A DNA stretch of 64,000 nt from Novosphingobium indicum. GTDB taxonomy: Bacteria; Pseudomonadota; Alphaproteobacteria; Sphingomonadales; Sphingomonadaceae. The translations under genes were made by a program, and so were the position numbers. Below the pieces are notes generated by a model, which was not told the origin of the DNA, ran no database searches, and saw only the letters and a list, made by a program, of their open reading frames with translations. Of the stretch, positions 37,913 to 46,809 are shown piece after piece. Positions within the stretch are counted from its first letter, which is position 1. Every line of letters begins with the position of its first letter. The stretch lies in NCBI RefSeq assembly GCF_014645195.1, contig NZ_BMLK01000004.1, positions 124,001-188,000 on the forward strand, given 5' to 3'.

Positions 37913-38557
37913 TCAGCCCTCGTCCTCCGGAGCCGCTTCCCCGGCCTTGCCGGCTTCGACAAGCGCATCCCAGGTTTCCCAGTCCACCGAGTGGCCGGGA
38001 TAGGCGACCTTCTCGAACGGCCATTCGGTTTCGATCCAGTTGGTCGCAAAATTGTACAGTTCGTCTTCGAAGCCGGCGTCATATTCGGCCTTGGTAACCC
38101 ACATCCTGACGACGGCATCGTACCCGTCGACATTGCTCGGATAGACATAGATGCACCCGCGCTCGCGAAGGCCATCCGGGGGCAGGACTGCGTAGGCGAA
38201 CGACGAGCGCTTTTGAAAGCGGGCCTGCTCGTTCTCCATGTCCTTCATGGCATCCGCATCCGAGATCCCTTCGTGCGGCCACGACGTGCTGCGGCTGAAG
38301 GTCTTCTGAAGATGTTCGATCGAAGACATATATGCGTCGAAATCGATCTTCACCAGGTCCGGGCCCAGCGGCACGAGTTTGAAGCTCTCGGCTTCCACCA
38401 GCGTCGGAACCTCAAAATCCGCCGGGACGAAGGGCGAGGCTTCTGCGGCGTGCCCTTGCTCTGCGGGCGCCGGGTCATCGCCAGCCATTACCGGGGAGCC
38501 CGCCACCATGGCCATCGTCAACGCCAGAGCCGCGCCGGTGATCCTCAAATTCCTCAT
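37913..38557 (-). CDS. Secreted protein with GNAT-like C-terminal domain
   Basis: A 214-residue protein. Starting at MRNLRITGAALALTMAMVAG gives a signal peptide cleaved near VMAG. The mature part contains STSWPHEGISDADAMKDMEN, SFAYAVLPPDGLRERGCIYV and VVRMWVTKAEYDAGF, an arrangement I associate with GNAT-fold proteins, which are normally cytoplasmic. No acetyl-CoA loop is obvious. Convergent with the GFA gene. Function unknown. Confidence 0.6.
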   Translation of the reverse strand: MRNLRITGAALALTMAMVAGSPVMAGDDPAPAEQGHAAEASPFVPADFEVPTLVEAESFKLVPLGPDLVKIDFDAYMSSIEHLQKTFSRSTSWPHEGISDADAMKDMENEQARFQKRSSFAYAVLPPDGLRERGCIYVYPSNVDGYDAVVRMWVTKAEYDAGFEDELYNFATNWIETEWPFEKVAYPGHSVDWETWDALVEAGKAGEAAPEDEG

Positions 38558-38688
38558 GCAAACTCCTCGAACCGGGCGGTGCACCCGCTGGTCAATCGAC
38601 AAAACCGTATGGAGCAGATGTGCGGAACCTCTGCCTTGCGCGGCTTGAGACTTTAGGCAGCGATCGCGCAGCGCCGCAAGCGCCGAGT

Positions 38689-39300
38689 TCAGGCCAGTGC
38701 AGCCGCTTTACGCAGCAGCTGATAGGCTTCCACCACCGTCTGCAACCGCGAGGAGTGACTGTGATCGCCGCCGTTGTGATCGGGATGATACTGGCGCAGC
38801 AACCGCGTGTAGCGGGCGCGCAAGGTCTTGCGGTCGACGTCGGATTCCAGTCCAAGCACTTCGAGCGCGCGGCGTTCATTTGGAGAGAAGCGGTTCTGCG
38901 CGCGCATGTCCGCCTGTTGGCGCTTCACATGGGCACGGGCGCGCGAACTGATCGCATCCAGCGGATCGGAGAAGTTCGCCCAGTTCGGCGTTCCGTCCAC
39001 CCCCGCGTCGTGCCGGAACGCGCGCGTCTCGGTTTCCCAGCCATGCAGCGGCGACTGGGCGCGGAAGATTTCTTCGGCCTCCATGCCCTCGAAATAGTCG
39101 TAACCCGAATTGAACTCGCGCACGTGCTCCAGACAGAACCAGCGGTAGTCCCCCGGCCCGTCGAACCCGGACGGCCGCCCGCCCGGAGCCCGGAACTCGC
39201 CCGCCTCTTCACATCCCGGCCAACTGCACTCGCGGCCGCCGGATTCGTACCTGCCATGAAATCTTTGATGTCTCACCGGCTTCAAGATGGGGCATAGCAT
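38689..39300 (-). CDS. J-domain (DnaJ-like) co-chaperone
   Basis: A protein of about 203 residues whose C-terminal 60 residues form a J domain: RRALEVLGLESDVDRKTLRA, YTRLLRQYHPDHNGG with the HPD triad, and VVEAYQLLRKA. The N-terminal part has cysteines (CSWPGCEEAGEF, FCLEHVREFN) as in alphaproteobacterial J proteins next to bolA. An ATG at 39300 leaves 6 bases to bolA; a GTG at 39276 (MRHQRFHGR) is an equally good start. In many alphaproteobacteria cobS follows directly; here cobS is 6.7 kb away. Confidence 0.82.
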   Translation of the reverse strand: MLCPILKPVRHQRFHGRYESGGRECSWPGCEEAGEFRAPGGRPSGFDGPGDYRWFCLEHVREFNSGYDYFEGMEAEEIFRAQSPLHGWETETRAFRHDAGVDGTPNWANFSDPLDAISSRARAHVKRQQADMRAQNRFSPNERRALEVLGLESDVDRKTLRARYTRLLRQYHPDHNGGDHSHSSRLQTVVEAYQLLRKAAALA

Positions 39301-39306
39301 CGCTAA

Positions 39307-39588
39307 ATGGAAGCCATGACCGGACCACTCGCGCAGGAAATGCGGCAACTGCTAACAGCCGCGCTGGAGCCCACGCAGCTCGATATCATCAACGATTCCG
39401 CCAGCCACAGCGGCCACATGGGCGATGACGGCAGCGGCGAATCGCACTTCACCATCGTCATCGAAAGCGCGAAGTTCGCCGGCGTCTCGCGCCTGCAGCG
39501 CCAGCGCATGGTCAACGGCGCGCTGGGCGACATCCCCGGCGAGCGCGTCCACGCCATCGCCATCAAGGCCCGCGCGCCCGGCGAATAA
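39307..39588 (+). CDS. bolA: BolA-family protein
   Basis: A 93-residue BolA protein: [40 protein letters not shown] and [10 protein letters not shown]. The conserved histidine for Fe-S binding with a monothiol glutaredoxin lies in [11 protein letters not shown] second ATG three codons in is a possible start. It diverges from dnaJ, a very common arrangement. Confidence 0.92.
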   Translation: MEAMTGPLAQEMRQLLTAALEPTQLDIINDSASHSGHMGDDGSGESHFTIVIESAKFAGVSRLQRQRMVNGALGDIPGERVHAIAIKARAPGE

Positions 39589-39665
39589 GGCCGCTACCGC
39601 CTTCCACTTGCAGGCGTCTCATCGCCGGTTGCCCTTTCGCTGCATGCGCCCTAAATGCGCGCACC

Positions 39666-40319
39666 ATGCCGAAACCGCTGACATTCGCCGTGCCCAAGGG
39701 CCGTATCCTCGACGAAGCGCTGCCACTCATGGCGCGTGCAGGGGTCGTGCCCGAGGCGGAGTTCCACGACAAGAAGTCTCGCGCACTGTCGTTCGACTGC
39801 GAGAACAGCGACATGCGCCTGATCCGCGTGCGTGCGTTCGACGTCGCGACTTTTGTGGCGCATGGTGCCGCGCAGGTCGGCATTGTCGGCTCTGACGTGG
39901 TCGAGGAGTTCAACTACTCCGACCTTTACGCGCCGGTCGATCTCGACATCGGGCACTGCCGCCTGTCGGTGGCCGAGCCGGTGGGCGAAGAGGGCGGCGC
40001 CCTGCCCTCGCACCTACGGATCGCCAGCAAGTATCCCAACCTCACCCGCCGCCACTTCGAGAAACTGGGCGTGCAGGCCGAGGTGGTGAAGCTCAACGGC
40101 GCGATGGAACTGGCACCCTCGCTCGGACTGTCGAGCCGGATCGTCGATCTCGTATCCACCGGGCGCACGCTCAAGGAAAACGGCCTCGTCGAAACGAGCC
40201 GCATTCTCGACATTTCCGCGCGCCTCATCGTCAACCGCGCCGCGCTCAAGACCGACGAGCGCGTGGGCGCGCTGGTCGAGGCTTTCCGCGCGCTGGTGAG
40301 CGAGAAAGCGGCGGCCTGA
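39666..40319 (+). CDS. hisG: ATP phosphoribosyltransferase, short form
   Basis: First enzyme of histidine synthesis, joining ATP and PRPP. At 217 residues it is the short (HisG_S) form: [34 protein letters not shown], and [18 protein letters not shown]. It lacks the C-terminal regulatory domain, so it should need HisZ, which is not in the window. Stop overlaps the hisD start (TGATG). Confidence 0.95.
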   Translation: MPKPLTFAVPKGRILDEALPLMARAGVVPEAEFHDKKSRALSFDCENSDMRLIRVRAFDVATFVAHGAAQVGIVGSDVVEEFNYSDLYAPVDLDIGHCRLSVAEPVGEEGGALPSHLRIASKYPNLTRRHFEKLGVQAEVVKLNGAMELAPSLGLSSRIVDLVSTGRTLKENGLVETSRILDISARLIVNRAALKTDERVGALVEAFRALVSEKAAA

Positions 40320-41608
40320 TGCTGCGCCTTTCCTCCAGGGCGCCCGGCTTTGCCGAGGCCTTTGCCCGCGTGGTGGCGGACCGGCGCGAAAGCGCGGTCG
40401 ATGTCGCCGCCGATGTCGCGGCGATCCTTCAGGACGTGCGCGCCCGCGGCGATGCGGCACTGGCGGAGCTGACCGCGAAGTTCGACGGCCACGATCTCGA
40501 CACGAGCGGCTGGAACATCGATGCCGAGGCGTGCCGCAAGGCCTTCGACGCGCTCGATCCGTCGCTGCGCGAAGCCCTTGAGCTCGCGGCCGAGCGTATC
40601 CGCGCCTATCACGCCGCGCAGCTTCCCGAGAACCGCGACTATACCGATGATACCGGCGTGCGCCTCGGCGCGACCTGGCATCCGGTCGATGCAGCGGGGC
40701 TCTATGTGCCCGGCGGACGGGCCGCCTATCCCTCCTCGCTGCTGATGAACGCCATTCCCGCCAAGGTCGCGGGCGTCGAACGGCTCGTCGTCGTTACGCC
40801 GACTCCCAAAGGCGAAGTCAACCCGCTGGTGCTCGCCGCCGCGCATCTCGCGGGCGTCGATGAAGTCTGGCGCGTAGGCGGGGCCCATGCCGTCGGCGCG
40901 CTCGCCTATGGCACCGGACGGATCGCGCCGGTCGATGTCATCACCGGCCCCGGCAATGCCTGGGTCGCCGAGGCCAAGCGCCAGCTCTACGGCGTCGTCG
41001 GCATCGACATGGTGGCAGGCCCGAGCGAGATCCTCGTGATCGCCGACGCAAAGAACGAACCGAGCAAGGTCGCCGCCGACCTGCTCAGCCAGGCCGAGCA
41101 TGATCCGACCTCGCAGTCGATCCTCATCACCGACGATGCGGCCTTTGCCGACGCGGTGGCCGCTGCGGTAGAAACCGAACTTGCCGCGCTTGCGACGCAG
41201 GAAACCGCCAGCAAGAGCTGGGACGACAACGGCGTGATCATCGATGTAGCCGCGTTCGATGAAGCGCCCGCGCTCGCCAACCAGCTTGCCGCCGAACACG
41301 TCGAGATCGCCACCGACGATCCCGAAGCGCTGATGCGGCAGATCCGCCACGCCGGTTCGGTGTTCCTCGGCCGCATGACTCCCGAAGCGGTGGGCGATTA
41401 CGTCGCCGGCCCCAACCACGTGCTGCCCACCGGGCGCCGCGCGCGGTTCTCCTCGGGGCTCTCGGTTCTCGATTTCATGAAGCGCACCAGCTTCATCCAG
41501 CTCGACCAGGCGGCGCTGGAGGCCATCGGCCCCGCCGCCGTAGCCCTTGCCGATGCGGAAGGGCTTCCCGCGCACGCGCGCTCCATTTCCGTAAGGCTCG
41601 GCCAATGA
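40319..41608 (+). CDS. hisD: Histidinol dehydrogenase
   Basis: A 429-residue zinc enzyme oxidising histidinol to histidine. Motifs: YVPGGRAAYPSSLLMNAIPA, VGGAHAVGALAYGT, DMVAGPSEILVIAD, LLSQAEHDPTSQSILITDD with zinc ligands, and GPNHVLPTGRRARFSSGL. Coupled to hisG upstream and nusB downstream (4-base overlap). Confidence 0.96.
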   Translation: MLRLSSRAPGFAEAFARVVADRRESAVDVAADVAAILQDVRARGDAALAELTAKFDGHDLDTSGWNIDAEACRKAFDALDPSLREALELAAERIRAYHAAQLPENRDYTDDTGVRLGATWHPVDAAGLYVPGGRAAYPSSLLMNAIPAKVAGVERLVVVTPTPKGEVNPLVLAAAHLAGVDEVWRVGGAHAVGALAYGTGRIAPVDVITGPGNAWVAEAKRQLYGVVGIDMVAGPSEILVIADAKNEPSKVAADLLSQAEHDPTSQSILITDDAAFADAVAAAVETELAALATQETASKSWDDNGVIIDVAAFDEAPALANQLAAEHVEIATDDPEALMRQIRHAGSVFLGRMTPEAVGDYVAGPNHVLPTGRRARFSSGLSVLDFMKRTSFIQLDQAALEAIGPAAVALADAEGLPAHARSISVRLGQ

Positions 41609-42048
41609 CCACATCCAAGAAGGCGCGCACCGCCGCCCGCCTCGCCGCCGTTCAGGCACTCTACCAGCACGAGATGGAAGGCACTCCACTTGCCAGCCTG
41701 CTCGACGAATTCCACCGCCACCGCCTCGGCGCGGTGATCGACGACGAGCAGTACCTCTCCGCCGAAGTCGCGTTCTTCGACGACGTGGTGAAAGGCGCCC
41801 TCGCCCGCCGCGAGGACATCGACGACCTGCTCGGCCGCAAGCTGGCGCAGGGCTGGTCGCTCAAGCGCCTCGACAAGACCATGCTGCAGATCCTGCGCGC
41901 CGGCTCCTACGAACTCATGGCCCGCGCCGACGTGCCGACTGCTGCCGCGATCAGCGAATACGTCGACGTCGCCCACGCCTTCTTCCAGCCGCGCGAGGCG
42001 AAGTTCGTCAACGGCGTGCTGGACGCGGTGGCCAAGGCGGTTCGCTGA
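41605..42048 (+). CDS. nusB: Transcription antitermination factor NusB
   Basis: A 147-residue helical RNA-binding protein of the rRNA antitermination complex. ARLAAVQALYQHEMEGTPLA, LDKTMLQILRAGSYELM, PTAAAISEYVDVAHAFF and FVNGVLDAVAKAV are typical. ATG overlaps the hisD stop. A hisD-nusB-thiL order is usual for sphingomonads. Confidence 0.95.
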   Translation: MTTSKKARTAARLAAVQALYQHEMEGTPLASLLDEFHRHRLGAVIDDEQYLSAEVAFFDDVVKGALARREDIDDLLGRKLAQGWSLKRLDKTMLQILRAGSYELMARADVPTAAAISEYVDVAHAFFQPREAKFVNGVLDAVAKAVR

Positions 42049-42103
42049 GCACCTGCCAGCAGCTTCGCTCGACACGAACGGGATAGACCTGCATGAGGGC
42101 GAG

Positions 42104-43054
42104 GTGACCACCGAACTCGCCCTCATCGCTGCCCTTCGCGCGCTGGCCGGAACCCCTGAGGCGCGCGGTCTGATGGACGATGCGGCGGTGCTGGAGATCG
42201 GCGGCGAGAAGCTGGTGCTGACGCTCGATACCATGGTCGAGAGCGTCCATTTCCTCCCCGGTGATCCACCCAAGGACATTGCCTGGAAGCTGGTGGCGGT
42301 GAATGCCTCGGACGTCTCGGCCAAGGGCGCGGAGCCGCTGGGCTGCCTCTATTCGCATGCGCTGGGCGAGGAGAGCTGGGACGAGGCCTTCGTCGCCGGG
42401 CTGGCGGCGGCCTCCGCGCACTTCCGCCTGCCTCTGCTGGGGGGAGACACAGTCCGCATGCCCGCGGGTGCGCCGCGCAGCTTTTCGCTGACGGCGCTCG
42501 GCCGAACCAAGGGCCCCGTGCCGTCGCGCGGCGGAGCGCAAGCGGGCGACCGCATCTGGGTCAGCGGCACGATCGGGGATTCCGGGCTGGGCCTGTCCGT
42601 CCTGACGGGGCAGGAAGCCGAAGGCCAAGCGGCGGAATGGCTCGCAACGCGCTATCGCCGGCCCTCTCCCGACACGCCGCTAGGGCCTGCACTGGCGCCC
42701 TTGGTTTCCGCTATGATGGACATTTCGGATGGCCTGCTCGTCGACGGGCAGCGCATGGCCGATGCCAGCGGCGTCGCCATGATCATCGGCGCCGACTCCG
42801 TCCCGCTGTCCGAAGCCTTCCGGGCCATCGCCGGAGACGAATTGCCGGCGCGGCTCGCGGCCATGACGGCGGGGGACGATTACTGCCTGCTGTTCACCGC
42901 CCCGCCCCAACATACCGCGCAGATCAGGGAAACCGCAGCGGCGCTGGGATGTGAGGTCCACGCCGTCGGCGGCGTTTCCGCAGGAACGGGGCTCAGCGTC
43001 TCTCACAAGGGCGTGCCCGTCCCCCTCCCCGACCAGCTCGGCTACCAGCACTGA
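42104..43054 (+). CDS. thiL: Thiamine-monophosphate kinase
   Basis: A 316-residue ATP-dependent kinase making thiamine diphosphate. MTTELALIAALRALAGTPEA, DDAAVLEIGGEKLVLTLDTM, DIAWKLVAVNASDVSAKGAE and MMDISDGLLVDGQRMADASG are conserved. GTG start with GAGGGCGAG immediately upstream; an ATG 11 bases earlier is in another frame and stops at once. It follows nusB by 55 bases. Confidence 0.94.
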   Translation: MTTELALIAALRALAGTPEARGLMDDAAVLEIGGEKLVLTLDTMVESVHFLPGDPPKDIAWKLVAVNASDVSAKGAEPLGCLYSHALGEESWDEAFVAGLAAASAHFRLPLLGGDTVRMPAGAPRSFSLTALGRTKGPVPSRGGAQAGDRIWVSGTIGDSGLGLSVLTGQEAEGQAAEWLATRYRRPSPDTPLGPALAPLVSAMMDISDGLLVDGQRMADASGVAMIIGADSVPLSEAFRAIAGDELPARLAAMTAGDDYCLLFTAPPQHTAQIRETAAALGCEVHAVGGVSAGTGLSVSHKGVPVPLPDQLGYQH

Positions 43055-43210
43055 ACCCGCTCCGGACAGGCGAATTTAACGAGGCGCAAGGCTCACCGGC
43101 GAAAAACGCAGTTAAGCCGCTTGCCAGTCATATTGCTTGTCTATAGCCCTTTCGACTTCGAGCGGGAAAACCCGTCGAAATAGCGAAAAACATTGGGAAG
43201 GGGGCGTTAC

Positions 43211-45304
43211 GTGGATCTAGTCACGATCGCAATTGTCCTGGGACTTCTGGCCATCGTCTATGGCTTCGTCACCAGCAGACAGGTGCTCGGCTCGCCAGCC
43301 GGCAACGAAAAAATGCAGGAAATCGCAGGAGCCATTCAGGAAGGCGCTCAGGCCTATCTGAAGCGGCAATATTCCACCATCGCCGTGGTCGGCGTGGTCG
43401 TGGCGATCATTATCGCCGTGACCCTGACCTGGGTCTCAGCCATCGGCTTCGTCATCGGAGCGATCCTTTCGGGCGTGGCCGGCTTCATCGGCATGAACAT
43501 CTCGGTGCGCTCCAACGTGCGTACTGCGGCTGCTGCGCAGACCGGGTTGCAGCAGGGCCTGACGCTCGCTTTCCGCGCCGGTGCCATCACCGGCATGCTC
43601 GTGGCTGGGCTCGCACTCCTCGCGATCGCGGTGTTCTACTGGTACCTCACCGGCCCTGCAGGCCATACCGTGGGCGGTGAAGACCGCACCGTGGTGGAGG
43701 GCCTGACCGCCCTCGCCTTCGGCGCCTCGCTTATCTCGATCTTCGCGCGTCTTGGCGGCGGCATCTTCACCAAGGCCGCCGACGTCGGCGCCGACCTCGT
43801 CGGCAAGGTCGAGGCCGGCATTCCCGAGGACGACCCCCGCAACCCGGCGGTAATCGCCGACAATGTGGGCGACAACGTCGGCGACTGCGCGGGCATGGCC
43901 GCCGACCTTTTCGAGACTTACGTCGTGACCGTCGGTGCCACCATGGTCCTGACCGCGCTCCTGCTGAAGGGCGCGGACAACCTGATGGCGATTATGGCGC
44001 TCCCGCTGCTGATCGGCGGCGTGTGCATCGTTACCTCGATCATCGGCACCTATTTCGTCCGCCTTGGCAAATCGAACAACATCATGGGCGCCATGTACAA
44101 GGGCTTCCTTGTCACCGCAGTGCTGTCGATCCCCGCCATCTGGTGGGCGATCAGCTACGCGCTGGGCAGCATGGAAACGCCGATCGCCGATACCGACTTC
44201 AATGGCCGCGTGCTGTTCTACTGTGCGCTGCTGGGCCTTGCCATCACCGGGCTGATCATCTGGATCACCGAGTACTACACCGGCACCCAGTTCCGTCCGG
44301 TGAGGTCGATCGCCAAGGCTTCGGTTACCGGTCACGGCACCAACGTGATCCAGGGGCTTGCCATCGCCATGGAAGCGACGGCGCTGCCGACGCTGGTGAT
44401 CGTTGCCGGCATCGTCATCGCCTACCAGCTCGCCGGGCTTCTGGGCATCGCCTATGCCGCCACGGCCATGCTGGCACTCGCGGGCATGGTGGTTGCGCTC
44501 GACGCCTATGGACCAGTCACCGACAATGCCGGCGGGATTGCCGAAATGGCCGGTCTCGACGATGCGGTCCGCGAGAAGACCGACGCGCTCGATGCCGTGG
44601 GCAACACCACCAAGGCCGTGACCAAGGGTTACGCCATCGGCTCGGCCGGTCTCGCCGCACTGGTGCTCTTCGCCGCCTACACCACCGACCTTCGCGAATT
44701 CTTCCCGACGCTGACCGTGAACTTCAGCCTCGAGAACCCCTACGTGATCGTCGGCCTGCTGCTGGGGGCGCTGCTTCCATACCTGTTCGCTGCAATGGGC
44801 ATGACCGCCGTGGGGCGCGCCGCCGGTGACGTCGTAATCGATGTCCGCGACCAGTTCGCCGCCGATCCCGGCATCATGGCGGGCACCTCCAAGCCGGACT
44901 ATGCCCGGACAGTGGACCTCGTCACCAAGGCCGCGATCAAGGAGATGATCATTCCTTCGCTGCTACCGGTGCTGGCGCCCATCGTGGTGTACTTCGTGAT
45001 CTCGTGGGTGGCCGGTTCGGAGAACGGCTTTGCCGCTCTCGGCGCTCTGCTCCTCGGCGTGATCGTCGGCGGCCTGTTCGTCGCGCTCTCGATGACCTCG
45101 GGCGGCGGCGCGTGGGACAACGCCAAGAAGTACATAGAGGACGGCAACCATGGCGGCAAGGGCTCCGAAGCCCACAAGGCCGCGGTGACCGGCGATACCG
45201 TCGGCGATCCCTACAAGGATACCGCCGGCCCGGCGGTGAACCCAATGATCAAGATCACCAATATCGTCGCCCTGCTGCTGCTCGCAGCCATGGCGGCGGG
45301 TTGA
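43211..45304 (+). CDS. hppA: Membrane-bound proton-pumping pyrophosphatase (K+-independent type)
   Basis: H+-translocating pyrophosphatase of 697 residues with about 16 helices. Substrate motif [20 protein letters not shown] then [20 protein letters not shown]. The lysine in [11 protein letters not shown] is diagnostic of the K+-independent class. The GTG start is chosen because GGAAGGGGG lies about 7 bases upstream; a TTG six codons earlier would place that sequence inside the coding region. A strong terminator follows the stop. Confidence 0.95.
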   Translation: MDLVTIAIVLGLLAIVYGFVTSRQVLGSPAGNEKMQEIAGAIQEGAQAYLKRQYSTIAVVGVVVAIIIAVTLTWVSAIGFVIGAILSGVAGFIGMNISVRSNVRTAAAAQTGLQQGLTLAFRAGAITGMLVAGLALLAIAVFYWYLTGPAGHTVGGEDRTVVEGLTALAFGASLISIFARLGGGIFTKAADVGADLVGKVEAGIPEDDPRNPAVIADNVGDNVGDCAGMAADLFETYVVTVGATMVLTALLLKGADNLMAIMALPLLIGGVCIVTSIIGTYFVRLGKSNNIMGAMYKGFLVTAVLSIPAIWWAISYALGSMETPIADTDFNGRVLFYCALLGLAITGLIIWITEYYTGTQFRPVRSIAKASVTGHGTNVIQGLAIAMEATALPTLVIVAGIVIAYQLAGLLGIAYAATAMLALAGMVVALDAYGPVTDNAGGIAEMAGLDDAVREKTDALDAVGNTTKAVTKGYAIGSAGLAALVLFAAYTTDLREFFPTLTVNFSLENPYVIVGLLLGALLPYLFAAMGMTAVGRAAGDVVIDVRDQFAADPGIMAGTSKPDYARTVDLVTKAAIKEMIIPSLLPVLAPIVVYFVISWVAGSENGFAALGALLLGVIVGGLFVALSMTSGGGAWDNAKKYIEDGNHGGKGSEAHKAAVTGDTVGDPYKDTAGPAVNPMIKITNIVALLLLAAMAAG

Positions 45305-45333
45305 TACGAGCCTGACGGCTTAACCTTTACAAC

Positions 45334-45366
45334 GGCCCCGCCGGCGCGCCCGGCGGGGCCTTTTTT
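45334..45366 (+). terminator. Rho-independent terminator after hppA
   Basis: GGCCCCGCCGG (45334-45344) and CCGGCGGGGCC (45350-45360) form a perfect 11-bp GC stem with a 5-base loop, followed at once by six T. It lies 30 bases after the hppA stop. Confidence 0.95.
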
Positions 45367-45467
45367 GTGCCCTCGTCCGGCGATCTCCCCACGTTAGCAA
45401 TTCCTTGATGGTTAACGCGTAGCGTGATCGTGAAGATTTCCAGCCCCCAAACCGGATATTCCGCACC

Positions 45468-46643
45468 GTGGCGAGCAAGGCTCAGGATTACGAGGTTCCT
45501 TCTTCGGTAGTCGATCCCGAAGCGGAAGCCGTGCGTCCCCCGTCCTACCGGCTCGATTGCGTGCCCTGGCGCGACATGGAAGATGAGGTGTTAGCCTGGG
45601 ACCGGCTTGCCGATCGGGCCAGCGAACCCAATCCCTTCTTCGAAAGCTGGTATCTCTTGCCTTCGCTGCGCGCCATGCCCGAGACCGAGGAGGTCACGGT
45701 GCTTCGCTTCGAGCGGGATGGCGAACTGGCGGGGCTGCTGCCGATGATCCGGGCGCCAAAGTACTACCGCTGGCCGGTACCGCACCTCTCCAGCTGGCTG
45801 CACGCCAACAGCTTCTGCGGCGTCCCGCTGGTGGCGCACGGCTGCGAGGTTCCGTTCTGGCAGGCTGTACTGCGCTGGGCCGACGACGAACCGGGAACGG
45901 CACTGTTCATGCACTTGCGCGGTGTCGTGCTGGGGGGACCGCTACACGCCGCGCTGGAGGGCGTCGTCGCCTGCGACGGGCGGCAGGTGGAAATCGTCCA
46001 CCACGAAGCGCGCGCGATGCTCTGTTCCAGCCTCTCGCCCGAGGCCTACCTCGAAGCCTCGATGAGCGGCAAGAAGCGCAAGGAACTGCGCCGGCAGGCC
46101 AACCGCCTTGCCGACCTCGGCGAAGTCCGTTTCGAGCGCCGCACAGACGCCGACGACATCGAGGACTGGTGCGACCGCTTCCTGGCGCTGGAAGCGGCGG
46201 GCTGGAAAGGCGAGGCCGGCTCCTCGCTCGCCAGCGACGAAAGTACGACGACCCTGTTCCGCGAAAGCCTCGCCGGCGCCGCCGAACGCGGCAAACTCGA
46301 ACGTTTGGCGCTCTGGCTCGACGACAAGCCGCTGGCGATGCTGGCGACGTTCCTGACGCCGCCGGGCGCCTATTCCTACAAGACCGCGTTCGATGAAGAA
46401 TACGCACGTTTCTCGCCCGGCGTGCTGCTGCAACGCGAGAACCTTGCCGTGCTGGACCGGCCGGACATTGTCTGGAGCGACAGCTGCGCGGCGGCGGATC
46501 ACCCGATGATCGACCGCATCTGGCGCGAAAAGCGGGGCGTGGGCCGTCTCTCGATCGCCATCGGCGGCATGCTGCGCCGCGCGGCGTTCAGCCAGTTCGT
46601 GCGGGCGGAGACGGCACGCAGTCCTGCCACTACAGAGGTCTAG
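45468..46643 (+). CDS. GNAT-family N-acetyltransferase of the BcsL/CelD type
   Basis: A 391-residue protein with the double-GNAT layout of BcsL/CelD proteins, linked in some bacteria to cellulose or envelope polysaccharide synthesis. Seen: NPFFESWYLLPSLRAMPETE, GELAGLLPMI, MSGKKRKELRRQANRLADLG and LATFLTPPGAYSYKTAFDEE. GTG start. No cellulose genes are nearby, so the acceptor is unknown. It stands alone between the hppA terminator and a repeat. Confidence 0.8.
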   Translation: MASKAQDYEVPSSVVDPEAEAVRPPSYRLDCVPWRDMEDEVLAWDRLADRASEPNPFFESWYLLPSLRAMPETEEVTVLRFERDGELAGLLPMIRAPKYYRWPVPHLSSWLHANSFCGVPLVAHGCEVPFWQAVLRWADDEPGTALFMHLRGVVLGGPLHAALEGVVACDGRQVEIVHHEARAMLCSSLSPEAYLEASMSGKKRKELRRQANRLADLGEVRFERRTDADDIEDWCDRFLALEAAGWKGEAGSSLASDESTTTLFRESLAGAAERGKLERLALWLDDKPLAMLATFLTPPGAYSYKTAFDEEYARFSPGVLLQRENLAVLDRPDIVWSDSCAAADHPMIDRIWREKRGVGRLSIAIGGMLRRAAFSQFVRAETARSPATTEV

Positions 46644-46680
46644 GGCTTTCACCGCCCGTCTCTGACCAACCCCCATTCCT

Positions 46681-46764
46681 CGTCATCCCCGCGTAGGCGG
46701 GAATCCCGCTTCTGCTTCTTGGCATGCGAAAGAAAGCGGCACCCCCGCCTTCGCGGGCGCGACG
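46681..46764. repeat. 84-bp palindromic repeat before uvrC
   Basis: The left end CGTCATCCCCGCGTAGGCGG and the right end, whose complement reads CGTCGCGCCCGCGAAGGCGG, match imperfectly over about 33 bases. The inner parts (CCCGCTTCT against AGAAAGCGG) also pair. This is the CGTCATCCCCGCG-type repeat common in proteobacterial intergenic DNA. Confidence 0.65.
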
Positions 46765-46809
46765 TAAGATGGATATTCTGCAAAAGGGCCGAACGATCTC
46801 CCGCGGCCT

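Noticed and set aside
43119..43145. TTGCCA...TATAGC as an hppA promoter
   Set aside because: Spacing of 15 bases and poor match; not distinguishable from chance.
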